Below, piece after piece: positions 1 to 8,086 of a stretch of DNA of 10,984 bases; position 1 is the stretch's first letter; each line of letters starts with the position of its first letter. The notes beneath the pieces were generated by a model. The model was not told where the DNA came from. It saw only the letters and a list, made by a program, of their open reading frames with translations, and made no database searches. A program made the position numbers and the translations under genes. This DNA is from Hyphomicrobiales bacterium. GTDB lineage: Bacteria > Pseudomonadota > Alphaproteobacteria > Rhizobiales > Beijerinckiaceae. The stretch spans positions 1-10,984 of the forward strand of contig JANYDZ010000511.1 in the NCBI GenBank assembly GCA_025363375.1, written 5' to 3'.

Positions 1-1206
<1,206 letters not shown>

Positions 1207-1230
1207 GCATCAGCGTCGGGGATTTTTGAC

Positions 1231-1629
1231 ATGACCGCATTTCGCTTCGAACTCGTCTCGCCGGAGAAACTGCTGTTCTCGGGAGATGTCGATTCCGTGG
1301 TCGTTCCGTCCACGGAAGGCGAGTTCATGGTGATGGCGAACCACGCGCCGGTGATGGCGTCCCTGCGGCCGGGCGTCGTGACCGTCGGCGAAGCCGCCGG
1401 GAAATCCTCCAGGCTCTATGTTCGCGGCGGATTTGCGGAGGTGTCCTCCAAAGGACTGACCATCCTCGCCGAGCAGGCGATACCGCTGGAAGAACTCGAC
1501 TCCGCGAAACTCGACCAGCAGGTCAAGGACGCCGAGGAGGATGTGAACGACGCGCGGGACGACGCCAAAAGAGCCGCGTCTGAAAAGCTGGCGCAATTGC
1601 GTGAATTGCGCGCGGCTCTGAAGCTTTAA
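1231..1629 (+). CDS. atpC: F1Fo ATP synthase subunit epsilon
   Basis: This is the epsilon subunit of the F1 central stalk. It couples rotation to the c-ring and can restrain ATP hydrolysis. The protein has 132 residues, normal for alphaproteobacteria. Residues 1 to about 85 form the N-terminal beta-sandwich, with the family signature F-x-L-V-S-P-E-x-L-L-F near the start and the conserved segment around E-G-E-F-x-V-M-A-N-H-A-P. The C-terminal part (about 86-132) is charged and helical, rich in Lys, Asp and Glu. The ATG at 1231 lies 24 bases after the atpD stop with only a weak GGGGA upstream, so translation probably depends partly on atpD. It is the last gene of the atp operon here; the next gene is convergent. 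Confidence 0.97.
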   Translation: MTAFRFELVSPEKLLFSGDVDSVVVPSTEGEFMVMANHAPVMASLRPGVVTVGEAAGKSSRLYVRGGFAEVSSKGLTILAEQAIPLEELDSAKLDQQVKDAEEDVNDARDDAKRAASEKLAQLRELRAALKL

Positions 1630-1639
1630 TCCGGCGCTT

Positions 1640-1658
1640 GTTGAGCTTCGCGCTCAAC
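1640..1658. terminator. Inverted repeat between convergent atpC and the ParA-like gene
   Basis: A perfect 7-base inverted repeat (GTTGAGC, 5-base loop TTCGC, GCTCAAC) lies 10 bases after the atpC stop. It overlaps the TGA stop of the minus-strand gene ending at 1654. Its position between two converging genes suits a bidirectional transcript end. Neither strand has a T-run after the stem, so it is not a classic intrinsic terminator; it may instead be a 3'-end stabilising hairpin. Confidence 0.4.
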
Positions 1659-2367
1659 TCAGAAACGGCGTGTCGCTCATCGTCATGCGCAATTCAAAGC
1701 TCTGGAATTGCGCGAAATTGCGGTTAATCCACACGCGCAACGCGGTGCGCACGACGATGGACATGTCCGTCGGCGGGGCAAGCATGAAGCGTGACAGCGA
1801 GAAGCCCGGCCTTTCGATAATTTTCTGAACTATCGGGTCGAGGGGCGGGATCTGCAAATCGTGCTCGCTTGGATAACGCGCGAGGATGTCGTGCACCTCG
1901 GCCCCCATGGGCGCGGCGCCTTCGTTGTTGACGATCACCAATGTGAGGTCGGGCCATTGCCGATTGATCTGAAGCGCCGATTCAAGCGAGGACGTCGTCT
2001 CGTCCGCGACGTACAAAATGATGGGCTCGACCGACAGGCGCCGCGCTTCCTCAATGAATCCAACTTCGCGCACGATGGCGAAAAAATGCTTGAACGAGCG
2101 GTTCCAGACATCGACGATTTTCGGCGTTTCATCGTTCACCAGCAATCGATCGAAGAGCGATATCTGACCCTGAATCACCGACAGATTGGTGACGCGCGCC
2201 TCGCGCGGAAAACGCGAGGCAAACGGCGTTTCGTGGGGGTCTGTGTCGAAGCCGATAAACTCGCGGCGTTGATTCTGAAAATAGTCGCCGAACAGGCGCG
2301 CGACAGTGGTCACGCCCGCGCGCGCTTGCGGTGAACATACGATGTATGCGGGCGTTCTGCGCTGCAT
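1654..2367 (-). CDS. ParA/MinD-like P-loop protein with degenerate Walker A (putative pseudo-ATPase)
   Basis: This 237-residue protein has the fold signature of the ParA/MinD (SIMIBI) NTPase group but no assigned function. Near the N-terminus, C-S-P-Q-A-R-A-G-V-T-T-V-A-R aligns with A-D-K-G-G-V-G-K-T-T-V-S-R of the upstream neighbour. In that alignment the signature lysine is Q and the P-loop lysine is V, while the T-T pair is kept. A switch-I-like F-D-T-D-P and a Walker-B-like K-I-V-D-V-W are still present. The C-terminal segment I-V-V-R-T-A-L-R-V-W-I-N-R-N-F-A-Q-F resembles the neighbour's C-terminus. The ATG at 2367 has GTGAGG about 9 bases upstream and lies 40 bases after the neighbour's stop, so the two are probably co-transcribed. 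I infer loss of normal ATP hydrolysis. The frame is intact and codon use matches its neighbours, which argues against a decaying pseudogene. Confidence 0.75.
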   Translation of the reverse strand: MQRRTPAYIVCSPQARAGVTTVARLFGDYFQNQRREFIGFDTDPHETPFASRFPREARVTNLSVIQGQISLFDRLLVNDETPKIVDVWNRSFKHFFAIVREVGFIEEARRLSVEPIILYVADETTSSLESALQINRQWPDLTLVIVNNEGAAPMGAEVHDILARYPSEHDLQIPPLDPIVQKIIERPGFSLSRFMLAPPTDMSIVVRTALRVWINRNFAQFQSFELRMTMSDTPFLS

Positions 2368-2407
2368 CCCGCGGCCTCACCGCCGTCGCGGCGTTTGCGT
2401 CATCGCG

Positions 2408-3145
2408 CTAACGCTTTGGAGCTTTCGCGCCCAACGTCGCGAGCAGGCCAACACGGTCAAACTCCGCGGAAATGTTGCGCATCCACGTGCGCACATAGCC
2501 GCGCAGCACGAAAGAATACTTCGCCGCGTCGCCTTCCGCCGTCTGGTTGTTGACGAACGCCGAGAACGGCACGCCCGAAAGTTCGACTTGCTCGAAGGCC
2601 ATTTCATTGAGCTTCGGGATGGTCACGTCGCCGGCGTGTTTGATCTTGCGAAAGTAGGAGGCGTAAGTGCGCGGGTCCCATTCGAAGAAGGTTGTTTCGT
2701 TGATGAAGTTCTTGACGAGAAAATAATTGGCGTCGGACACAAAAGGCGCGATTTCCGCGATTTCATCGAGGGAGGAAATCGAGGGTCCGAGAATGTGGAA
2801 AACGACAAAGGTGAATTGCTCGGCCTGCGCGGCGTCGAGAAAGCCGATTTCGCGCAAGGCGCGCAGCGTCGCGCCCATCTGGCCGGCGCGCACGTCGATG
2901 ACCGAGATCTTTGCGCCCGCGCTGTTGAGCGTGTCGATGATTTTCATCTGATCGGGCGTATGGTTGATGTCCACGATCTCGGTGATGCCCGGATGAAAGC
3001 GCTTCAACGTGCCGCGCGGGGATTCGGTGTCGAAGGCGCGGGTCACCACGTTGTTCGCCGCTAGATAGTCCAGCAGCACGCGGGACACGGTGGTTTTGCC
3101 AACGCCGCCCTTGTCGGCTCCGACCAAAATTACGGCAGGCTTCAT
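2408..3145 (-). CDS. ParA/MinD-family P-loop ATPase with canonical deviant Walker A
   Basis: This 245-residue protein belongs to the ParA/MinD group, cytoplasmic ATPases that usually dimerise on ATP to position or load a cargo. The N-terminal V-G-A-D-K-G-G-V-G-K-T-T carries both the signature and P-loop lysines. A switch-I-like A-F-D-T-E-S-P follows near residue 40, and the Walker B I-S-V-I-D-V-R-A-G lies near residue 80. The F-D-T-E and K-R-F-H-P features recall TraL/VirC1-like conjugation proteins, but no transfer genes are nearby, so I do not assign that role. The start at 3145 is preferred over the frame-extending ATG at 3184 because GGGAG sits 8 bases upstream and the P-loop then lies at the expected distance from Met. 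It probably forms a two-gene unit with the degenerate paralogue downstream. The cargo is unknown. Confidence 0.85.
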   Translation of the reverse strand: MKPAVILVGADKGGVGKTTVSRVLLDYLAANNVVTRAFDTESPRGTLKRFHPGITEIVDINHTPDQMKIIDTLNSAGAKISVIDVRAGQMGATLRALREIGFLDAAQAEQFTFVVFHILGPSISSLDEIAEIAPFVSDANYFLVKNFINETTFFEWDPRTYASYFRKIKHAGDVTIPKLNEMAFEQVELSGVPFSAFVNNQTAEGDAAKYSFVLRGYVRTWMRNISAEFDRVGLLATLGAKAPKR

Positions 3146-3153
3146 AGGGTGAA

Positions 3154-3158
3154 CTCCC
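3154..3158 (-). promoter_or_regulatory. Ribosome binding site fixing the ParA-like ATPase start
   Basis: GGGAG on the minus strand lies 8 bases before the ATG at 3145. It falls inside the reading frame that would be coded if the upstream ATG at 3184 were used, and so favours the shorter protein. Confidence 0.65.
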
Positions 3159-3191
3159 GGCACAAACGCCCAGCGGCGACACAATCGGACG

Positions 3192-3197
3192 CTTATA
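3192..3197 (-). promoter_or_regulatory. Possible -10 element upstream of the ParA-like pair
   Basis: TATAAG on the minus strand matches five of six bases of a sigma-70 -10 box. It would give a transcript start near 3185 and a leader of about 40 bases. No convincing -35 box is found at 16-18 bases spacing. It lies in the 92-base gap between the acyltransferase stop (3238) and the ATG at 3145, the only gap that could hold a dedicated promoter for the P-loop gene pair. Confidence 0.25.
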
Positions 3198-3237
3198 GCA
3201 TTGAAGCTTGCTTCCGGCGACCCGGCTTAACGAATAG

Positions 3238-4653
3238 TTAGCGGATATGGTTACCGGGAGCGGATTCGCGTTGAACGCTTGCCGAGAGCGGTCTGCCGCC
3301 GCGTCGGCCTCGCACGGCATGATAGGTCCTTTTGACGAAATCTCGCGTTCGTCGGCGCAAAACTTCGCGCTCGACAGCGGACCGGAATGCTTCCGCGCGG
3401 GAGGCGGTCACGGCGACCAGAATGTCCTCAACGCCCATCCGATCGCGCCAAAGACGATCGATCATCGGGTGATCGGCGACGGCGCAGGAATCGGTAAAGG
3501 AAACTTCCGGCCGGACGATCTGACGCCGGGTATATTCGAGGATGAACTGCACCCCCGGAGACAGGCTGGAGAATTCCTGGTCGTAAGCTATCTTCCACAA
3601 CGAAGCGGACTTGCCGCTCGATATGGTGATGCCCATGGCGATCGGCCTGCCGTCGAGTTCAAAAGAATCGATGCGGCATTTTCCCTCCCGCGCGAGCATG
3701 CGCGTCGTCGTGCGCGCGAAGGTCGCGATTGCGGGGTCGTTGAGCAGGGCCGTGCCTTGCCCGCCTTTCCATCCCGCGCTTTCGAGGACGAGAAAGCGCT
3801 CCAGCGCAAGCCGCACCGATTTAGGATCTTCCGCGCCGACCCAGGCCAGATCGCCGCATTCGTCCAGTCGGCGGCGCTGGCGCTGAAGCTCTTTCAGACG
3901 CCCGGCTGAGATTGTATCTCTCCAATTCAGCATGTCGTGCTTCACGGGCAGAATTGCCCGGGCGTGAACGCCCAGCGATTCCGTCGCAAGGCCGAGCGCG
4001 ACGGCGCGGGACCGGATCAGCGCGGCGGTCTTGCCGCCAGCGTTCAGCATGGGAAAAAGCATTCCAGCGGCGTTGCGGGATCGTTGCGCGCACCATCCCA
4101 GCATAAGGTCGAATGCATCCGCGCCATGTATGGAATCAAGAAGCGGCGCTCCACAGGCGGAGAGAGCCGGGCGCCAGCCGCGCGCCATGACGTCGAATTT
4201 TCCTTCCGTCGCAAGCGCGCACAAGCCGATCAGGCGGCCCGGTTCCTCATTCCTTTGCCTCAGAAACACCAGCAGGAACGCCGGCCTTCGCGCTGCGGGG
4301 CTGTGCTGGGCGAGCGTCAGCGCAAAGGCTGGTTCAAGAAAAGTGTTGGGTTCAATGCAACGGGTGACGAGTTCCTGCCATTCCACAAGATGGTGCCGCG
4401 TTTCCCGCCACCCCAGACACTCGATCCTGAAATGGCCGGAGCGAGCGGGAGCCGGCGATATGGCGGCGCGATTTGCTTGGTTCGACGTCAAACCGGTCTC
4501 GGACGTCAGCAAACGTTCCGCCAGCCATAACGGCGGACTGACCGCGGACGATTTGTTTGCGAACAGGGGAAAGAACGCGCCCATTGATGTTGTCCCGGGG
4601 CGGATCGATGCGGAGCTTCGCTGTATCATTTTGAAACGGCGACCCGCCCGCAT
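3238..4653 (-). CDS. CelD/BcsL-type (BioF2-like) GNAT acyltransferase
   Basis: This protein of up to 471 residues belongs to the acetyltransferase group annotated as CelD/BcsL, involved in cellulose or exopolysaccharide modification (GNAT fold, BioF2-like domain). The recognisable core begins with H-F-R-I-E-C-L-G-W near residue 70 and E-P-N-T-F-L-E-P-A-F near residue 100. It continues with L-K-E-L-x-R-Q-R-R-R-L, then L-E-S-A-G-W-K-G-G-Q-G-T-A-L, then the G-R-P-I-A-M strand and the W-K-I-A-Y-D-x-x-F-x-x-x-S-P-G segment, all typical of the family. It presumably moves an acyl group from acyl-CoA or acyl-ACP onto an amine or hydroxyl acceptor; the substrate cannot be read from sequence. The start is uncertain: ATGs at 4653, 4629 and 4584 all lack a clear ribosome binding site. 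It lies about 100 bases after the acyl-CoA synthetase gene on the same strand. The C-terminal ~70 residues are Arg-rich. Confidence 0.82.
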   Translation of the reverse strand: MRAGRRFKMIQRSSASIRPGTTSMGAFFPLFANKSSAVSPPLWLAERLLTSETGLTSNQANRAAISPAPARSGHFRIECLGWRETRHHLVEWQELVTRCIEPNTFLEPAFALTLAQHSPAARRPAFLLVFLRQRNEEPGRLIGLCALATEGKFDVMARGWRPALSACGAPLLDSIHGADAFDLMLGWCAQRSRNAAGMLFPMLNAGGKTAALIRSRAVALGLATESLGVHARAILPVKHDMLNWRDTISAGRLKELQRQRRRLDECGDLAWVGAEDPKSVRLALERFLVLESAGWKGGQGTALLNDPAIATFARTTTRMLAREGKCRIDSFELDGRPIAMGITISSGKSASLWKIAYDQEFSSLSPGVQFILEYTRRQIVRPEVSFTDSCAVADHPMIDRLWRDRMGVEDILVAVTASRAEAFRSAVEREVLRRRTRDFVKRTYHAVRGRRGGRPLSASVQRESAPGNHIR

Positions 4654-4714
4654 ATCGCGCCAGGCAAAGGGACTTCAATTCGCGGGCCAACACAGCCTTC
4701 CAACAAGCGGCAAC

Positions 4715-4738
4715 GGACGTGCACCGAAGCTCACGTCC
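4715..4738 (-). terminator. Hairpin with cUUCGg loop after the acyl-CoA synthetase gene
   Basis: On the minus strand GGACGTG pairs with CACGTCC (7 perfect bases). The loop can close further by a G-T and a C-G pair around a TTCG tetraloop, with one A-G mismatch between. It starts 15 bases after the synthetase stop at 4754. There is no following T-run, so it may be a weak terminator, an attenuating stem between the two genes, or a 3'-end stabiliser. Confidence 0.45.
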
Positions 4739-4753
4739 CTGGCTGTCGCAATG

Positions 4754-6571
4754 TCACAGGCGTATTCCGCCGCCGTCGATTTCGGCAATCGTTGCGCCAT
4801 CAACCCGCGAAAACCGGCTGGTGCGCGGGTCGTTGAAAAACACCGGGTCGGCAACCCTGGCCGGATCAAATCCATCCGCGACGAGATCGACTTTTCGTTG
4901 TTTGAATGTCGCGGTCACCTCAAGGTGGTCTTGAAAACGGATGAACAGGGGGCGCGCATATTCCGGCAAATGAGCGATCAGGTGAGCGCGAAAGCCCTCA
5001 AGATCAAATTTCGCCTGGTCCTCGACCGCAAGGGCGACCATGCCGGCTCGCCCTTCCATGTGCGGCACGCGGACGCCGTAGACGGTCGCCTCTTTCACGC
5101 CTGGAAAGCCTGTGAGCGCTTCCGAGACTTCCGTTGTCGATACGTTCTCGCCTTTCCAGCGGAAGGTGTCGCCGATGCGGTCAATAAAATAGAAATAGCC
5201 ATTCGCGTCCTTGCGCATGAGATCGCCGGAGCGGAACCAGGCGTCTCCTGAAGAGAATGCGTCGCGCAAAATCTTCTTCTCGGAAGCGTCTTTGTCGGCG
5301 TAGCCCTCGAAACGGTTGGCGGGCTTAGAGGGATCATTGAGAATCTGGCCGAGGGCTTCGCCGATTTCGTCCGGCGCGCATTCGACGCAGCGTCCGTCGG
5401 GGCCGCGCACGGGCGTTTCCGTTTCAACATCGAAACGCACAACCTTGACGACGAATTTACGCTCCATCCATTTCGGGATGCGGCCGACGGCGCCGGGCTT
5501 CGAATCGAAATTGAAAATAGTGATATTGCCTTCCGTGGCGGCGTAGAATTCGGTGATCCGATTTATGCCGAACCGGTCGCGAAAGGGCTCGAAAATGTCG
5601 GGGCGCAGGCCGTTGCCAAAACACATCCTGATCTTGTGGGCGCGGTCTTGCGGACCGGGAGGCGCGACGAGCAGATAACGGCATAGTTCGCCGATGTAGA
5701 TAAACATCGTGCATTCGTGTTTGGCGGCTTCGGTCCAGAATTCGCGGGCCGAAAACTTTTCGCGAATGAAGACGGAGCCGCCCACGGTCAGCACGGCGCC
5801 AATGCTCGCGAGCCCGCCGTTCGAATGATACATGGGCAGCGTGTCGTACAGCCGGTCGTCAATCGTCGCGCCGGTGACGCCGGAAAAGCCGAAAAACGCG
5901 AGCTGAACCCGGTAGTGATTCATGTTCGCGGCCTTGGGCATTCCCGTGGTGCCGGACGTATAGATAAAGAGGCAGCGGTCGTTGATGGTCAGGGGCACGC
6001 GCTCGGCGGCGGGAATATTGGCGTCGGAAAAGCCCGCCAGTCCGTCGTCCATCCGTTGATATTCCAGAGTATCGCCGCGCGCGCTTTCGCCGTGCACGAA
6101 AATTAGCACGCCGGGGTCGAGCAGGGGCCTTGCCGGTTCGAACAACGTGATCAGCGAAGCGTCAACGACAATGGCGCGCGCGCCGACTACCTTGATACAA
6201 TGGGCCAGTGAAGCCCCGGGAAGATTTGTGTTGAGCAAGGCCGTGACGCCGCCGGCTTTGGCGAAGCCCAGCCATATGGCCAGGAACTCCGGACGGTTGG
6301 GCATCAACAGGGCTATAACGTCGCCCTTGGCGAATTTTTGCGCGCGGGCCCAACGGGCGTAACGATTGGAACGGCCGTTCAGTTCGCCATAGGTGAGGCG
6401 TTCGGAATCGGAATATAAGGCGACGCGATCCTTATGCCGGAGCGCGAGGTCCTCAAACAATTCGCGCACGGTGCGGGACGGATTCCTGGTGATCGGAGCA
6501 ACGCGCCGCAGGGTTCGCAGCGCGCCGCGCACGTAAGCGAACTCGCTGGCGATTCGTTGAAAAAAACTCAT
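4754..6571 (-). CDS. Long-chain acyl-CoA synthetase, FATP/FadD6 type
   Basis: This 605-residue member of the adenylate-forming (ANL) superfamily activates long or very long fatty acids to acyl-CoA through an acyl-AMP intermediate, and is probably membrane-associated. The AMP-binding P-loop Y-T-S-G-T-T-G-M-P-K is at residues 204-213. The F-Y-A-A-T-E-G-N motif, characteristic of the FATP branch rather than classic FadD, is at 342-349. The ribose-binding G-D-L is at 449-451, and the linker region F-I-D-R-I-G-D-T-F-R-W-K-G-E-N-V-S-T spans 462-479. The C-terminal F-K-Q-R-K-V-D-L is at 556-563; the preceding residues read T-A-T where T-G-T is more usual. Length is normal for the branch. The ATG at 6571 has GGGAGG 6 bases upstream. 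It could supply acyl-CoA to the acyltransferase downstream. Confidence 0.93.
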   Translation of the reverse strand: MSFFQRIASEFAYVRGALRTLRRVAPITRNPSRTVRELFEDLALRHKDRVALYSDSERLTYGELNGRSNRYARWARAQKFAKGDVIALLMPNRPEFLAIWLGFAKAGGVTALLNTNLPGASLAHCIKVVGARAIVVDASLITLFEPARPLLDPGVLIFVHGESARGDTLEYQRMDDGLAGFSDANIPAAERVPLTINDRCLFIYTSGTTGMPKAANMNHYRVQLAFFGFSGVTGATIDDRLYDTLPMYHSNGGLASIGAVLTVGGSVFIREKFSAREFWTEAAKHECTMFIYIGELCRYLLVAPPGPQDRAHKIRMCFGNGLRPDIFEPFRDRFGINRITEFYAATEGNITIFNFDSKPGAVGRIPKWMERKFVVKVVRFDVETETPVRGPDGRCVECAPDEIGEALGQILNDPSKPANRFEGYADKDASEKKILRDAFSSGDAWFRSGDLMRKDANGYFYFIDRIGDTFRWKGENVSTTEVSEALTGFPGVKEATVYGVRVPHMEGRAGMVALAVEDQAKFDLEGFRAHLIAHLPEYARPLFIRFQDHLEVTATFKQRKVDLVADGFDPARVADPVFFNDPRTSRFSRVDGATIAEIDGGGIRL

Positions 6572-6610
6572 GCCCTTCCTCCCGAGGCCCCCGCCTCTTG
6601 CGCCGGCATC

Positions 6611-6925
6611 ATGCCGCGCGACGCGGCTCTGTGGTACAATTATTTTCCGCCTCAGGTCGAATGGACCCCCGCCCTGTCAAAATACATTGAAAATAGCCGC
6701 CCTGTGCTCGACCTGCGCGGATTGAAATGTCCCTTGCCCGCAATGAAAACGCGCCTTGCGCTGGCGCGCCTGGCGCCCGGCGAAGGCATGATTGTTCTGG
6801 CCACCGATCCCATGAGCGCAATCGATATTCCGCATGCCGCGTCGCAAGCCGGAGCAAGACTTGTCGGGCAGAGGCTTGACGGCGGCGTTCTCATCTTCGA
6901 ACTCGTCAGGGACAGGCAAGTCTAG
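6611..6925 (+). CDS. TusA/SirA-family sulfur-carrier-like protein
   Basis: This small protein is of the TusA/SirA/YedF family, whose members accept persulfide sulfur on a conserved N-terminal cysteine and pass it on, for example to tRNA thiolation or molybdenum cofactor enzymes. V-L-D-L-R-G-L-K-C-P-L-P contains the CPxP motif with the carrier cysteine. The D-P-M-S-A-I-D-I-P helix and the G-G-V-L-I-F-E-L end strand complete the two-layer fold of about 75 residues. The start is doubtful: the ATG at 6611 gives 104 residues with a non-conserved 30-residue lead and no ribosome binding site. A GTG at 6704 gives 73 residues, close to the family norm, and fits a possible promoter at 6632-6640. The start of the acyl-CoA synthetase gene is divergent and only 39 bases from 6611. 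The stop overlaps that of the convergent GTPase gene. Its specific partner is not evident. Confidence 0.85.
   Translation: MPRDAALWYNYFPPQVEWTPALSKYIENSRPVLDLRGLKCPLPAMKTRLALARLAPGEGMIVLATDPMSAIDIPHAASQAGARLVGQRLDGGVLIFELVRDRQV
6632..6640 (+). promoter_or_regulatory. Possible extended -10 promoter for the TusA-like gene
   Basis: TGGTACAAT matches an extended -10 element (TGn plus TACAAT, five of six). No -35 box is apparent at the usual spacing. If used, transcription would begin near 6647, downstream of the ATG at 6611, and translation would have to start later, for example at the GTG at 6704. Confidence 0.3.
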
Positions 6926-8070
6926 CCAAACAGGCCCCCTGTCGGCGGCTTCAGCGGGTTGCAGGAGAGCGCTGCGGCGTCCGGCCTGTCGATGCCGGCT
7001 TCGCCAGTGAAGGCCCGCCAGAGGCCTTCCACAAAAGACGGTTCGAGATCGCGCAGGATGAATACGATGCGGGTTGTGCGCGCGTCATCCGGCCAGTGTT
7101 CCAGGCGGACGGGCGGGTGAAAGACATGCTGCACGCCGTGAATAACGACGGGCCGCCCCGGGTCGCTGTCGAGACCAATGATGCCTTTGACGCGCAAAAG
7201 TTTGGGGCCGTGAGCCTGTTGGAGCAGCCCAAGAAACAGGTTTAACCCGCTTGCGGGCATCAACTTTTCACTGGTCAGACAAAAAGCGCGGATGCGCGCG
7301 TCGTGACGGTTCACGTCGTGCGCGCCATGATCTCGACGATGGTCGCCGCCGTGCGCATGCGGCGATGTTTGGAAGGCTTCCGCATTCAACCAATTGCGCA
7401 CGTCGGGACGCTTGGCATCGGCGTCAAACAGGCCGGTATTCAGAAGATCTCGCGCTGAAGCCTCTCCCTGCGCGGCGATAAGTTGCCTGGCAGTCGGGTT
7501 AAGCGCGGCGAGCCGGGCCCGCAATCGTTCAACGACATTTTCATCTTCCAGCAGATCCGTCTTTGTCAGCACAAGACGATCCGCGACGGCCGCCTGTTTC
7601 ACGGCTTCCTCGTGAGCGTCGAGGGTTGCTTCGCCGTTGACGGCGTCGACAAGGGTCACGACTCCCTCAAGGCGAAAGCGCATCAGGAGATAGGGGTGAT
7701 ACATGATCGTGTGCAGAACAGGCGCAGGGTCGGCGAGGCCTGTCGTTTCGATGATGACGCGGTTGAACGGCGCGATCCTGCCGTTGTCCCGACGGCGCAA
7801 CGCGTCTTCGAGCGTCGAGACAAGATCGCCCCGGATTGTGCAGCACAGACAGCCTGACGCCATGAGAATCATGTCGTTGTCGCCGGCTTCGACGAGCAGA
7901 TGATCGAGGCCTATCTCGCCGAATTCGTTGATAATAACCAGCGTATCGGCGAGGGCGGGATCGCGCAGCAATCGATTCAGAAGCGTGGTTTTCCCGGCGC
8001 CGAGAAACCCTGTCAAAACCGTCAAGGGGAACGGCGGCGGCGGGCGGCGCGCTTTGAGCGCCTGGGTCAT
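6922..8070 (-). CDS. CobW/COG0523-family GTPase, putative metal chaperone
   Basis: This 382-residue G3E-family GTPase of the CobW/COG0523 group uses GTP to deliver a metal, often zinc or cobalt, to client enzymes. Walker A G-F-L-G-A-G-K-T-T is at residues 21-29, N-E-F-G at 48-51, and the metal-binding C-L-C-C at 74-77. The guanine-specificity motif appears as T-K-T-D at 169-172. A histidine-rich linker with six His lies at 238-257, as in zinc-handling members, followed by the CobW C-terminal domain. The ATG at 8070 is chosen over one at 8148 because it lies 16 bases after the carboxypeptidase stop and avoids a 62-base overlap. The ribosome binding site is weak (GGCGGG). It is probably co-transcribed with the carboxypeptidase gene. 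I see no Zur-like operator, and the actual metal and client are unknown. Confidence 0.9.
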   Translation of the reverse strand: MTQALKARRPPPPFPLTVLTGFLGAGKTTLLNRLLRDPALADTLVIINEFGEIGLDHLLVEAGDNDMILMASGCLCCTIRGDLVSTLEDALRRRDNGRIAPFNRVIIETTGLADPAPVLHTIMYHPYLLMRFRLEGVVTLVDAVNGEATLDAHEEAVKQAAVADRLVLTKTDLLEDENVVERLRARLAALNPTARQLIAAQGEASARDLLNTGLFDADAKRPDVRNWLNAEAFQTSPHAHGGDHRRDHGAHDVNRHDARIRAFCLTSEKLMPASGLNLFLGLLQQAHGPKLLRVKGIIGLDSDPGRPVVIHGVQHVFHPPVRLEHWPDDARTTRIVFILRDLEPSFVEGLWRAFTGEAGIDRPDAAALSCNPLKPPTGGLFG

Positions 8071-8086
8071 CGGCCGGCCCGCCGGT

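Noticed and set aside
2306..3064. Plus-strand open frame of about 250 codons
   Set aside because: It is antisense to both P-loop genes, Arg- and His-rich with no family features, and looks like a shadow frame.
2408..3145. Assignment of the P-loop ATPase as TraL/VirC1 or a chromosome-partition ParA
   Set aside because: No conjugation, relaxase, parB or origin-like sequence is visible, so only the superfamily is supported.
3205..3228. Short CCGG and GAAGC symmetric elements in the gap before the ParA-like pair
   Set aside because: Stems are only 4-5 bases with very small loops, expected by chance at this GC content.
4031..5251. Long open frame of about 400 codons on the plus strand
   Set aside because: It is antisense to the acyltransferase and acyl-CoA synthetase genes, crosses their intergenic gap, has no recognisable domain and is explained by GC-rich codon bias.
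6434..6610. N-terminal extension of the TusA-like frame
   Set aside because: It lies mostly inside the acyl-CoA synthetase gene on the other strand and matches nothing in the family.
6675..6680. Perfect TTGACA on the minus strand as a -35 box for the acyl-CoA synthetase gene
   Set aside because: No base of the hexamer at 17-base spacing matches a -10 box, and the sequence is inside the TusA-like coding region.
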